A stretch of DNA of 64,000 bases, from positions 744,001 through 808,000 of the forward strand of contig NZ_LXUF01000001.1 in assembly GCF_001648895.1 (NCBI RefSeq). The letters are read 5' to 3'. Numbering within the stretch: the first letter of the stretch is position 1; each line of letters begins with the position of its first letter. Made by a program: the position numbers and the translations under genes. Below the pieces are notes generated by a model. It saw only the letters and a list, made by a program, of their open reading frames with translations. It had not been told where the DNA came from and ran no database searches. This document shows positions 56,264-64,000 of the stretch, piece by piece. This DNA comes from Methylovorus sp. MM2. Lineage in GTDB: Bacteria; Pseudomonadota; Gammaproteobacteria; Burkholderiales; Methylophilaceae.

Positions 56264-56605
56264 TCAAGGTTGAATAGTTGAGCTGAATATCGTCCAGTGC
56301 TGTTTGCCGCTATTCGTCATAGAGCAGCCAAGCGGTGTTGGCATCTTGTTTGGTTCTAGAATTTGTTTAGTATGGTCTGCGGTCTGTTTGTCCATGAACC
56401 AACGGTCGATCCAGACCACTATCGTCTCTTTCGGATTCAGATTCTGTATCGCGATGAGTTTGCCATCTTTCACAGCGCAATCTGCATCATCGATTTCAAT
56501 GAGCCTGATATCTTCACCAGTCGTGTTTGAGTCTTCTGCCATTGCATATGAAGCATTCATGCAAAGCATCAAGATGAGATAAATCGCAGGTCGTAAAGTG
56601 GTCAT
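56264..56605 (-). CDS. Small exported hypothetical protein
   Basis: A 113-residue protein with a signal peptide (ending SYAMA, about residue 23 from the ATG at 56605; a TTG at 56620 would add five residues). The mature part holds two Cys (DDADCAVKDG and TPLGCSMTN) that may form a disulfide, and strands around KETIVVWIDRWFMD. I recognise no family. It starts 12 bp after the nadB stop and probably shares its transcript; it converges with the MNIO operon with only 1 bp between stops. Confidence 0.7.
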   Translation of the reverse strand: MTTLRPAIYLILMLCMNASYAMAEDSNTTGEDIRLIEIDDADCAVKDGKLIAIQNLNPKETIVVWIDRWFMDKQTADHTKQILEPNKMPTPLGCSMTNSGKQHWTIFSSTIQP

Positions 56606-56616
56606 ATTGTTTATTA

Positions 56617-58230
56617 TCAATGGTGATGCCCATGATGGCTATCTAAAAGACTGTAATAATTTGATGGCTCGATCACTGTAGGCACAGCTTCTGGCAGCAT
56701 TTCAGGGTAATCTTTACTGTAATGCAAACCGCGACTTTCTTTTCGGTCGATGGCACTTTTGACGATCAATTCAGCTACCTGCAACAGATTGCGCAATTCG
56801 ATCAAGTTATTGCTGATGCGGAAATTACTATAGAACTCATGCACTTCATCGCGCAGAAGATGAATACGGTGCAACGCCCGTGTTAGTCGCTTGTTTGTCC
56901 GCACGATGCCGACATAGTTCCACATCGTGCGACGTAGCTCGCTCCAGTTGTGGGTGATGATGACTTCCTCGTCGGCATCGGTCACACGGCTTTCATCCCA
57001 ATAGGGCAGCGTCACAAATGGTTTTGCTTCTTGCATGAGGATATCCTGCGCTGCGGCTTGGCCGAAAACCATGCATTCCAGCAATGAGTTGCTTGCCAGG
57101 CGATTTGCGCCATGCAGTCCTGTACAGGCCGTTTCGCCAATCGCATACAGTCGTGGAATATCTGTATGCCCTTGATGATCTGTCATCACGCCACCGCAAC
57201 TGAAATGCACAGCAGGTACCACTGGCATAGGCTCTTTTGTGATGTCGATGCCTAACTCCATGCAGCGACGGTATATCGTTGGAAAGTGCGCGATAATAAA
57301 GTCTGCTGGCTTGTGAGAGATATCAAGATAGACATAGTCGATACCGCGCTTCTTCATCTCAAAGTCTATCGCGCGTGCCACGACATCACGCGGGGCAAGT
57401 TCAGCGCGTGGGTCATGGTTTTGCATAAAGGGAGAGCCATCTGGCAGCTTTAAAATTCCACCCTCACCACGTAGAGCCTCGGTGATCAGAAAAGATTTGG
57501 CTTTCTGATGATACAAGCAGGTGGGGTGGAATTGGATGAATTCCATATTCGCCACCCGACACCCTGCGCGCCATGCCATGGCAACCCCATCGCCAGTGCT
57601 TACATCAGGATTTGTCGTGTATTGGTATACCTTGCCAGCACCGCCAGTTGCCAGCACGGTTTGCTGTGCAGCGATAGTGAGTACCTTGCCTGATGCGTTA
57701 TCAAGTACATAAGCCCCTAAGCATTCACGCCCATCCATGCCGACTTTTTCTGCCGTAATCAAATCCACGGCGATATGGTCTTCCATGAGCGTGATATTGG
57801 CATGCTCACGGACTTTTTCTGCGAGTGTTTTTTGTACGGCGTGGCCTGTTGCATCGGCTGCATGAATGATACGTCGATGGCTGTGGCCGCCTTCTCTGGT
57901 CAAGTGGTAACCGCTATCATCATCTTCGCGGGTAAACGGTACGCCTTGCTCGATCAGCCACTCGACCGTTTCACGTCCATGCTCCGCAACGAGTCTCGTT
58001 ACGGCTGCATCACACAGGCCTGCGCCTGCGATCAATGTGTCTTGTATATGCGCTTCAATAGAGTCATCATCATTGAGCACTGCGGCGATCCCACCTTGGG
58101 CCCAACTGCTTGCGCTGTCATTGATGGTGCGTTTACTGACGAGGCAAACCTGTTTTTGTGCAGCTACTTTTAAAGCAACAGTTAGTCCTGCAAGACCGCT
58201 GCCGATAATCAAAACATCAAATTGCTGCAT
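56617..58230 (-). CDS. nadB: L-aspartate oxidase
   Basis: A 537-residue flavoenzyme that oxidises aspartate to iminoaspartate, the first step of NAD synthesis. The FAD-binding N-terminus has [46 protein letters not shown] and [10 protein letters not shown] are NadB hallmarks, and [20 protein letters not shown] closes the flavin site. The C-terminus is His-rich (DSHHGHHH), possibly metal-binding. It is divergent from rpoE, an arrangement conserved in beta- and gammaproteobacteria. Confidence 0.98.
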   Translation of the reverse strand: MQQFDVLIIGSGLAGLTVALKVAAQKQVCLVSKRTINDSASSWAQGGIAAVLNDDDSIEAHIQDTLIAGAGLCDAAVTRLVAEHGRETVEWLIEQGVPFTREDDDSGYHLTREGGHSHRRIIHAADATGHAVQKTLAEKVREHANITLMEDHIAVDLITAEKVGMDGRECLGAYVLDNASGKVLTIAAQQTVLATGGAGKVYQYTTNPDVSTGDGVAMAWRAGCRVANMEFIQFHPTCLYHQKAKSFLITEALRGEGGILKLPDGSPFMQNHDPRAELAPRDVVARAIDFEMKKRGIDYVYLDISHKPADFIIAHFPTIYRRCMELGIDITKEPMPVVPAVHFSCGGVMTDHQGHTDIPRLYAIGETACTGLHGANRLASNSLLECMVFGQAAAQDILMQEAKPFVTLPYWDESRVTDADEEVIITHNWSELRRTMWNYVGIVRTNKRLTRALHRIHLLRDEVHEFYSNFRISNNLIELRNLLQVAELIVKSAIDRKESRGLHYSKDYPEMLPEAVPTVIEPSNYYSLLDSHHGHHH

Positions 58231-58245
58231 ACATATCCATTACGG

Positions 58246-58274
58246 TGAACTTTTGTGAGTGTATAGCTGTCTCA
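58246..58274 (+). promoter_or_regulatory. Putative sigma-E-type promoter of rpoE
   Basis: TGAACTT (58246-58252; consensus GGAACTT) and TCTCA (58270-58274; consensus TCTGA) with a 17-base spacer, upstream of rpoE. It would give autoregulation as in E. coli and Pseudomonas algU. Confidence 0.45.
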
Positions 58275-58423
58275 TCAACTAAGCTAGTCAAGACAAAGCT
58301 GGGAGAATAACAGTGATTAATACTAAGAATATCCAAGAATTTTCGCGCTTGAGTTTCGTTGATACAACGATGCAAGGGTATACTCCGAAAATTAATAATA
58401 TGCAGACAGGGAGCACGGTCGCT

Positions 58424-59041
58424 ATGGGTGTGAACCCGACAGCAGGCAATCGTGAGATAGACCAAGAGCTGGTTGAGAGGGCGCAAAGTGGTGATAAGCG
58501 CGCTTTTGGCATGTTGGTTGAAAAATACCAGCGCAAACTTGGTCGCTTATTGTCACGCTTGATTCGCGATCCTTCTGAAGTTGAAGATGTGGTGCAAGAG
58601 TCTTTTATCAAGGCGTACCGCGCACTTCCGAACTTTCGTGGTGATAGCGCGTTCTATACGTGGCTATATAGAATTGGCATAAATACTGCTAAGAACTATC
58701 TGGTCGCAATGGGTCGTAGACCGATGGTATCTAACGATATCGAGATCGAAGATGCTGAAAACTTCGAGGATGGTGATGAGTTGCGCACCATGGATACCCC
58801 TGAAACAGAGTTAATGACCAAGGAAATCGCAAAAACCGTCAATGACACAGTGGCGTCATTGCCTGAGGAATTGCGTACTGCGATTACCTTGCGTGAAATT
58901 GAAGGCCTCAGCTATGAGGAAATTGCTACCCTGATGAACTGCCCGATCGGTACTGTCCGGTCACGCATTTTCAGGGCTCGTGAAACAATCGCGCAAAAAC
59001 TGCGCCCGTTGCTTGATACGCCACAAGATAAGCGTTGGTAG
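58424..59041 (+). CDS. rpoE: Envelope-stress sigma factor RpoE (AlgU-like)
   Basis: A 205-residue ECF sigma factor. Region 2 has DQELVERAQSGDKRAFGMLVE and DPSEVEDVVQESFIKAYRA with FYTWLYRIGINTAKN; region 4 has LPEELRTAITLREIEGLSYE and CPIGTVRSRIFRARE. I start at the ATG at 58424 (MGVNPTAG), with GGGAG upstream, giving the family length; an open in-frame extension reaches back to a GTG at 58313 (37 extra residues). It is followed by rseA, rseB and degP, the complete sigma-E control operon, and is divergent from nadB. Confidence 0.96.
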   Translation: MGVNPTAGNREIDQELVERAQSGDKRAFGMLVEKYQRKLGRLLSRLIRDPSEVEDVVQESFIKAYRALPNFRGDSAFYTWLYRIGINTAKNYLVAMGRRPMVSNDIEIEDAENFEDGDELRTMDTPETELMTKEIAKTVNDTVASLPEELRTAITLREIEGLSYEEIATLMNCPIGTVRSRIFRARETIAQKLRPLLDTPQDKRW

Positions 59042-59074
59042 TATTTAAGTGATGATAGGAAATTGGAGATACGA

Positions 59075-59530
59075 ATGAAAGACCAAGTCTCGGCGCTGAT
59101 AGACGGTGAACTATCCTTGGAAAATGCGGAACACCTGTTCATTGCGATTAATGGGCAAGGTGAAGCTGCTGAAAGCTGGACGACGTATCACCTGATTGGG
59201 GATGTGATGCGCGGCAACCCCATATTCAAATCTGATTTCAGTGAACGCCTCATGCAGAGGCTGGATGTTGAGCCTACTGTGCTCGCGCCACGTGCTAAAA
59301 AGCCTGCTGTGAAGACTTCCATGTTCTGGTCAGTGGCTGCCTCTGTGACTGCCGTGATGTTCGTGGGTTGGGTCGCGTTGCAGCAACAAGCTAACCATGG
59401 CGGCGATGCCCCGTCTGTTGAGATCGCACAGAATGTAGCATCGGAATATGTCCTTGCACATCAATCTTTTTCCCCAAGTGGTGGTGCCTATTACATCCAA
59501 CCGGCTTCATATTCTGAAAATGGTGATTAA
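59075..59530 (+). CDS. rseA: Anti-sigma-E factor RseA (MucA-like)
   Basis: A 151-residue membrane anti-sigma factor. The N-terminal domain (MKDQVSALIDGELSLENAEHL, WTTYHLIGDVMRGN) binds RpoE; one TM segment (SMFWSVAASVTAVMFVGWVAL, about 88-108) leads to a short periplasmic tail that RseB would bind and DegS-type proteases cleave. The ATG at 59075 is preferred over a TTG at 59063, which is part of the GGAGAT Shine-Dalgarno area. Stop and rseB start overlap (TAATG). Confidence 0.93.
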   Translation: MKDQVSALIDGELSLENAEHLFIAINGQGEAAESWTTYHLIGDVMRGNPIFKSDFSERLMQRLDVEPTVLAPRAKKPAVKTSMFWSVAASVTAVMFVGWVALQQQANHGGDAPSVEIAQNVASEYVLAHQSFSPSGGAYYIQPASYSENGD

Positions 59531-60507
59531 TGAAGCGTTGTGTGCTTGGGTTGCTTCTGCTAACCCAGACTTTTCTTATTCCACAGATATCATTTGCTGC
59601 ACCGGATGCCACAGATGATGCGTGGGCAGTGCTCCAAAAAGCAGCACAAGCCGCACGCGAATTAAGCTATCAAGGCGTTTTCGTTTACCAGTCCGGCGCC
59701 AATTCCCGATCAGTTCAGATCACCCATATGAATTATGGGCAAGGTGAGTATGCGCGCGCTATTGTGCTCGATGGTTCACCGCGTGAAATGCTTAGCCAAG
59801 GCAAAGACGTCGTCATCTTTACCCCGCGTAATGAAAAAGTCATCATAGAAAAACGCCGTGGTCAGAATCTCTTCCCCGCATTATTGCCTGCTAATATTGA
59901 TGCCATCAAAACCAGTTATCAAGTCCGCCTTGGTGGCGTCGAGCGTATTGGCGGCCGTGATGGTAGGGTAATTACCTTAGAGCCAAAAGATAAATATCGT
60001 TATACCTATAAGTTTTGGGCAGATAGTGAATACGGCATATTGCTCAAAGTGATGACGACCAATGATCACCATGAAATGATGGAGCAAATCGCGTTCAACC
60101 AATTGACCTTACTCAATACGCAAAATATGGATTGGTTTCAGCCTAATATCAATTATGGCAAAGAGTATGTGATGGAGCCTGTTTCTCCTCGCACCACTTC
60201 TAAAGATGCGGATACGTGGAGTGTGACTCAACTCCCTGCCGGATACCGCAAGATCGAGCAGGTGACACGTATGGTGCCAGGCAAGCCTGCGCCCGTGACT
60301 CAGATTATCTATTCTGATGGTTTGGCTTCTGTGTCCTTATTCGTTGAACCATTGGCCAAAGGCGTTATCCAAAAAGTGGGACATACCGCGATGGGCGCGA
60401 CGAATTTCTATGCCAACGTAAATAATGGGCATCAGGTCGTGGTGGTAGGCGAAGTCCCTGAGGCGACGGTGTCTCAAATTGCTGGTGCAGTGACTTTTAA
60501 GAAGTAA
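59530..60507 (+). CDS. rseB: Sigma-E regulatory protein RseB (MucB-like)
   Basis: A 325-residue periplasmic protein that protects RseA from cleavage and senses lipids or LPS. Signal peptide ends near ISFA. The large LolA-like domain (ARELSYQGVFVYQSGANSRS, YKFWADSEYGILLKVMTTN) and the small C-terminal domain (LPAGYRKIEQVTR, GLASVSLFVEPLAKG) are both present. Overlaps rseA by one base. Confidence 0.95.
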   Translation: MKRCVLGLLLLTQTFLIPQISFAAPDATDDAWAVLQKAAQAARELSYQGVFVYQSGANSRSVQITHMNYGQGEYARAIVLDGSPREMLSQGKDVVIFTPRNEKVIIEKRRGQNLFPALLPANIDAIKTSYQVRLGGVERIGGRDGRVITLEPKDKYRYTYKFWADSEYGILLKVMTTNDHHEMMEQIAFNQLTLLNTQNMDWFQPNINYGKEYVMEPVSPRTTSKDADTWSVTQLPAGYRKIEQVTRMVPGKPAPVTQIIYSDGLASVSLFVEPLAKGVIQKVGHTAMGATNFYANVNNGHQVVVVGEVPEATVSQIAGAVTFKK

Positions 60508-60645
60508 AGGTAGTTGATATGTGTGATGAGTTGTCTCTAGCGCATCCTGTTGTATGAAATCCCTTGGTATTAATTAAAATTATTTGATGAGATTCTCTGG
60601 ATCAACATCTTGTGTGAATCATGATTAACTTGGATGAAGTAAAGT

Positions 60646-62097
60646 ATGAATAAGGTGAATGGAATGGTCAGGAAATTCATTGCGGCTACCGCATTTTTTA
60701 TCACTTTCTCAGGCAATGCATTCTCGAAAGACTTGCCTGATTTTACAGAGCTGGCCGAGAAACAAGGCCCTGCCGTTGTGAATATTAGCATTACCCAAGT
60801 AGTGCATGCTGGCGGACCAAATGTGGGTTTACCATTCCCCGGGGGTATCCCTGATGATGAAGCGTTAGGCGAGCTTTTCCGTCGTTTCGGCATTCCAGGG
60901 ATGCCTGGTGCTCCTGATGGACAAGGCGCTCCGCCACAGCAGGATTACAAATCACAATCACTAGGCTCCGGTTTTATCCTCAGCAGTGATGGTTACGTTC
61001 TGACAAATGCACATGTGGTGCGAGATGCCGATGAGGTTATCGTCAAGCTTTCTGATAAACGCGAATTCAAAGCCAAGATCATTGGTGCTGATCGTCGTAC
61101 CGATATCGCCTTGTTGAAGATAGAGGCTACAGGATTGCCTAAAATCACGCCTGGCGACCCGACGACATTGAAAGTTGGCGAATGGGTTGCCGCGATTGGC
61201 TCGCCTTTCGGGCTTGAAAATACCATTACTGCGGGTATTGTCAGTGCCAAAGGCCGCGCCTTGCCGCAAGAGAACTTTGTGCCCTTCATCCAGACGGATG
61301 TGGCGATCAATCCCGGTAACTCCGGTGGCCCATTATTTAATCTGCGGGGCGAAGTTGTCGGTATTAACTCTCAGATATATAGTCGTACAGGTGGTTATAT
61401 GGGCCTGTCTTTCGCTATCCCGATTGATGTGGCGATTGAAGTCTCCAATCAATTGAAAGCGAGCGGTAAAGTCAGTCGCGGTTGGTTAGGCATCGGTATT
61501 CAGGAAGTCAACAAGGATATCGCTGAAGCGTTAGGGCTTAAGAATACCAGTGGTGCATTGGTCGCTGCGATCGAGAAAGGTAGTCCTGCTGAAAAAGGTG
61601 GGTTGGAATCGGGTGACGTGATTACTAAATTCGATGGTAAACCCGTCGAGTCTTCTTCTGATCTTCCTCGTTTGGTAGGCGCCACCCGTGCGGGTAAAAC
61701 TGTCCCCGTAGATATCCTGCGCAAAGGGGTTGTCCGCACACTCAGTATTTCAATTGGTGAGATGCCGCAAGATAAAGATGAAATCGCTGCAACGCCTAAA
61801 GGACAAGCTAAACCAGAAGTGAATCGTATTGGTTTGATTCTTCGCGAGCTTACGCCTCAGCAAAAGAAAAAACTGAATAGTAAAGATGGCTTGCTGGTTG
61901 TTGATGCACAAGGGCCAGCAGCACAAGCCGGTATTCGTCGCGGTGATGTGATTCTTGGTTTGAATAATAATGAGATTCAGGGACTTGAGCAGTTTAATAA
62001 ACAGCTTGCCGCTGTCGAGTCTGGGCGTACCGTTGCATTATTGGTACAGCGTGGCGATAACACACTCTATGTTCCTGTGAAGCTCGCTAGCAAGTAA
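60646..62097 (+). CDS. mucD: Periplasmic Do-family serine protease DegP/MucD
   Basis: A 483-residue HtrA-type protease and chaperone for misfolded envelope proteins. Signal peptide ends near GNAFS. The catalytic triad is intact: His in VLTNAHVV, Asp in RRTDIALLKI, Ser in NPGNSGGPLF. Two PDZ domains follow (ASGKVSRGWLGIGIQ... and IGLILRELTPQQKKKL...). An internal ATG (60664) is an alternative start. It lies 138 bp after rseB, in the algU-mucAB-mucD order known from Pseudomonas; a terminator follows. Confidence 0.96.
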   Translation: MNKVNGMVRKFIAATAFFITFSGNAFSKDLPDFTELAEKQGPAVVNISITQVVHAGGPNVGLPFPGGIPDDEALGELFRRFGIPGMPGAPDGQGAPPQQDYKSQSLGSGFILSSDGYVLTNAHVVRDADEVIVKLSDKREFKAKIIGADRRTDIALLKIEATGLPKITPGDPTTLKVGEWVAAIGSPFGLENTITAGIVSAKGRALPQENFVPFIQTDVAINPGNSGGPLFNLRGEVVGINSQIYSRTGGYMGLSFAIPIDVAIEVSNQLKASGKVSRGWLGIGIQEVNKDIAEALGLKNTSGALVAAIEKGSPAEKGGLESGDVITKFDGKPVESSSDLPRLVGATRAGKTVPVDILRKGVVRTLSISIGEMPQDKDEIAATPKGQAKPEVNRIGLILRELTPQQKKKLNSKDGLLVVDAQGPAAQAGIRRGDVILGLNNNEIQGLEQFNKQLAAVESGRTVALLVQRGDNTLYVPVKLASK

Positions 62098-62167
62098 GCC
62101 CTAATAACTTAAGATGCGAACACTGCGTCTTTGCTGTAAAATCATTGTTAATTAATGTGTTGCAAGA

Positions 62168-62190
62168 GGGCGCTTCGGCGCCCTTCTTGT
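62168..62190 (+). terminator. Rho-independent terminator between degP/mucD and lepA
   Basis: Stem GGGCGC / GCGCCC with a stable TTCG tetraloop, followed by a T-rich tract; 71 bp after the protease stop and 28 bp before lepA. Confidence 0.88.
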
Positions 62191-62217
62191 TGTGTTGCAA
62201 AATCGCAGACTGTATTC

Positions 62218-64000
62218 ATGAAAAATATTCGTAACTTTTCCATTATCGCCCATATCGATCACGGTAAATCCACGCTTGCTGACCGTATTATTCAGTTATG
62301 TGGTGGTTTATCTGATCGTGAAATGGAATCGCAAGTGCTTGACTCTATGGATCTCGAGCGTGAGCGCGGTATTACCATTAAAGCGCAGACAGCAGCGCTG
62401 GAGTACAAAGCGCTAGATGGGCAGATTTACCAACTTAATCTGATCGATACCCCGGGGCATGTGGATTTCTCTTATGAAGTCAGCCGATCACTTTCCGCAT
62501 GTGAGGGTGCCCTGCTGGTTGTTGATGCTAGCCAAGGTGTGGAAGCGCAAAGCGTTGCCAACTGTTATACCGCCATTGACCTAGGAGTTGAGGTCACAGC
62601 AGTGCTGAATAAGATCGATCTTCCCTCAGCAGACCCTGATCGTGTCATTCAGGAGATTGAAGATGTCATCGGCGTTGATGCCAGCGATGCGGTGCGTTGC
62701 TCCGCTAAAACGGGCGAAGGCGTGCGGGATGTGCTTGAGGCCGTGGTGGCGAGAGTGCCAGCACCTAAAGGTGATCCGACCGCGCCATTCAAAGCGCTCA
62801 TCATTGACTCATGGTTCGATAATTATGTCGGGGTCGTGATGCTTGTGCGTGTGGTAGATGGTGCATTAAAACCTAAAGAGAAGATTCGCATGATGGCGAC
62901 CAAGGCCGTGCACCTATGCGAACAGGTCGGGGTGTTTACCCCAAAATCACGACAGCGAGATGCGATATCTGCGGGTGAGGTAGGATTTATCATTGCCGGT
63001 ATTAAAGAGCTTACGAGCGCCAAAGTCGGCGATACCGTGACGCTTGCCGATAAACAGGCGGCTGAGCCTTTGCCAGGGTTTAAAGAAGTGAAGCCCCAGG
63101 TGTTTGCAGGGCTTTATCCTGTCGAATCCAACCAGTTTGAAGCGTTGCGTGATGCGTTGGATAAACTTCAGCTTAACGATGCGTCTTTACAATTTGAGCC
63201 GGAAAACTCTACAGCGCTTGGTTTTGGCTTCCGATGTGGCTTCCTCGGTTTGTTGCACATGGAAATCGTACAAGAGCGCCTGGAGCGCGAGTACGACATG
63301 GATCTCATCACCACAGCACCAACAGTCGTTTATGAGTTGCTGCTTAAGGGGGGTGAAGTTGTTCAAATCGAAAACCCCTCCAGATTGCCCGAGCCTTCGC
63401 GCATTGACGAGATTCGTGAGCCCATCATTACGGTTAATTTGCTGATGCCGCAGGATTATGTCGGCCCTGTCATGACGTTGTGTAATGGCAAGCGTGGCGT
63501 GCAGCGCAATATGCAGTATATGGGGCGCCAGGTCATGTTGACCTATGAAATGCCTTTGAATGAAGTGGTATTGGACTTTTTCGATAAGTTAAAGTCTGTA
63601 TCGCGTGGGTATGCGTCGATGGATTACGAATTCCTGGAATTCCGCGCGGCGGATTTGGTCAAGCTTGATATCATGGTAAATGGTGAGCGCGTCGATGCGC
63701 TGTCGCTGATTGTTCACCGTGGCAATAGTATCTATCGAGGCAGGCAGTTATGTTCCAAGATGCGCGAACTGATTCCACGACAGATGTTCGATGTTGCAGT
63801 GCAGGCATCCATCGGTGCCAATATCATCGCGCGCGAAACGGTAAAGGCGATGCGCAAAAACGTCTTGGCCAAGTGTTATGGTGGCGATATCTCGCGTAAG
63901 AAAAAACTGCTTGAGAAGCAAAAAGAAGGTAAAAAACGCATGAAACAGGTAGGCAATGTGGAAATTCCCCAGGAAGCGTTCCTGGCCATTTTAAGGGTTG
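62218..64000 (+). CDS. lepA: Elongation factor 4 (LepA), 3' end cut by window
   Basis: A translational GTPase that acts on ribosomes during elongation and assembly. 594 codons are visible from the ATG at 62218 and the reading frame is still open at 64000; the family is ~598 residues, so only a few codons are missing. GTPase motifs: AHIDHGKST (11-19), [14 protein letters not shown] and NKIDLP. The LepA-specific C-terminal domain with [19 protein letters not shown] and [11 protein letters not shown] is present. In this order lepB and rnc usually follow. Confidence 0.98.
   Translation, partial: MKNIRNFSIIAHIDHGKSTLADRIIQLCGGLSDREMESQVLDSMDLERERGITIKAQTAALEYKALDGQIYQLNLIDTPGHVDFSYEVSRSLSACEGALLVVDASQGVEAQSVANCYTAIDLGVEVTAVLNKIDLPSADPDRVIQEIEDVIGVDASDAVRCSAKTGEGVRDVLEAVVARVPAPKGDPTAPFKALIIDSWFDNYVGVVMLVRVVDGALKPKEKIRMMATKAVHLCEQVGVFTPKSRQRDAISAGEVGFIIAGIKELTSAKVGDTVTLADKQAAEPLPGFKEVKPQVFAGLYPVESNQFEALRDALDKLQLNDASLQFEPENSTALGFGFRCGFLGLLHMEIVQERLEREYDMDLITTAPTVVYELLLKGGEVVQIENPSRLPEPSRIDEIREPIITVNLLMPQDYVGPVMTLCNGKRGVQRNMQYMGRQVMLTYEMPLNEVVLDFFDKLKSVSRGYASMDYEFLEFRAADLVKLDIMVNGERVDALSLIVHRGNSIYRGRQLCSKMRELIPRQMFDVAVQASIGANIIARETVKAMRKNVLAKCYGGDISRKKKLLEKQKEGKKRMKQVGNVEIPQEAFLAILRV

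Noticed and set aside
1-64000. Search for tRNA or rRNA genes, CRISPR arrays, insertion sequences, prophage or integrase genes
   Set aside because: None recognised: no transposase or integrase products, no regularly spaced repeats and no cloverleaf-type sequence noticed by eye.

Overview
The window looks like a chromosomal segment of a betaproteobacterium, most likely of the Methylophilaceae (Methylotenera/Methylovorus type). This rests on gene content and order (iscR-isc-hscBA-fdx, trmJ-cysE divergent from suhB, mutS, bamC-dapA, rpoE-rseA-rseB-degP-lepA divergent from nadB) and on protein character; no 16S or other marker is present. No rRNA, tRNA, CRISPR array, insertion sequence or prophage was seen. 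Most of it is ordinary core chromosome, with accessory pieces for efflux and for a RiPP-type peptide.

Layout. 1-6043 (minus): a MexEF-OprN-like RND pump (the outer-membrane gene is cut by the window edge) behind an SDR oxidoreductase. 6374-8582: an AraC-type regulator broken by a frameshift, a DUF1993 gene and a TetR regulator; three similar ACC-type sites link the TetR, DUF1993 and SDR promoters. 8751-12535 (minus): pstSCAB behind a PHO box. 12741-15362: prfB with its programmed +1 frameshift, then lysS. 15614-21446: a bactofilin, an OprP/OprO-type porin with its own PHO box, and a large MASE1-PAS-GGDEF-EAL protein. 21534-29164 (minus): an HxlR regulator and a tightly packed MFP-RND-OMF-MATE efflux operon; two near-identical 25-bp operator-like sites lie in front of the regulator and the pump.

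29327-35937 (minus) is a complete isc operon with a second cysteine desulfurase between iscR and iscS, preceded by a clear IscR-type promoter. 36093-41129 holds cysE, trmJ, suhB and mutS. 41164-44022 holds an SDR/LysR pair, slyD and a Bcp peroxiredoxin. 44071-47029 has a RoxA-type ribosomal oxygenase, two poorly known genes and a small Ala/Pro/Glu-rich lipoprotein. 47135-50148 (minus) is dapA-bamC-MBL hydrolase. 50426-52853 is a soluble RnfB-like ferredoxin, nth and a FIST-domain protein.

52926-56262 is the most interesting accessory locus: DUF1841, an ECF sigma factor, a small zinc-finger anti-sigma factor, a secreted Cys-containing precursor resembling HvfA/BufA2 peptides, a DUF692 (MNIO) enzyme and its DUF2063 partner. 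It reads as a self-regulated bufferin-type copper-binding RiPP system whose precursor has unusual DGKC/TGKC/DGSC/EASC motifs instead of EGKC repeats. The window ends with nadB (minus) and the envelope-stress operon rpoE-rseA-rseB-degP followed by lepA, which lacks only its last few codons.
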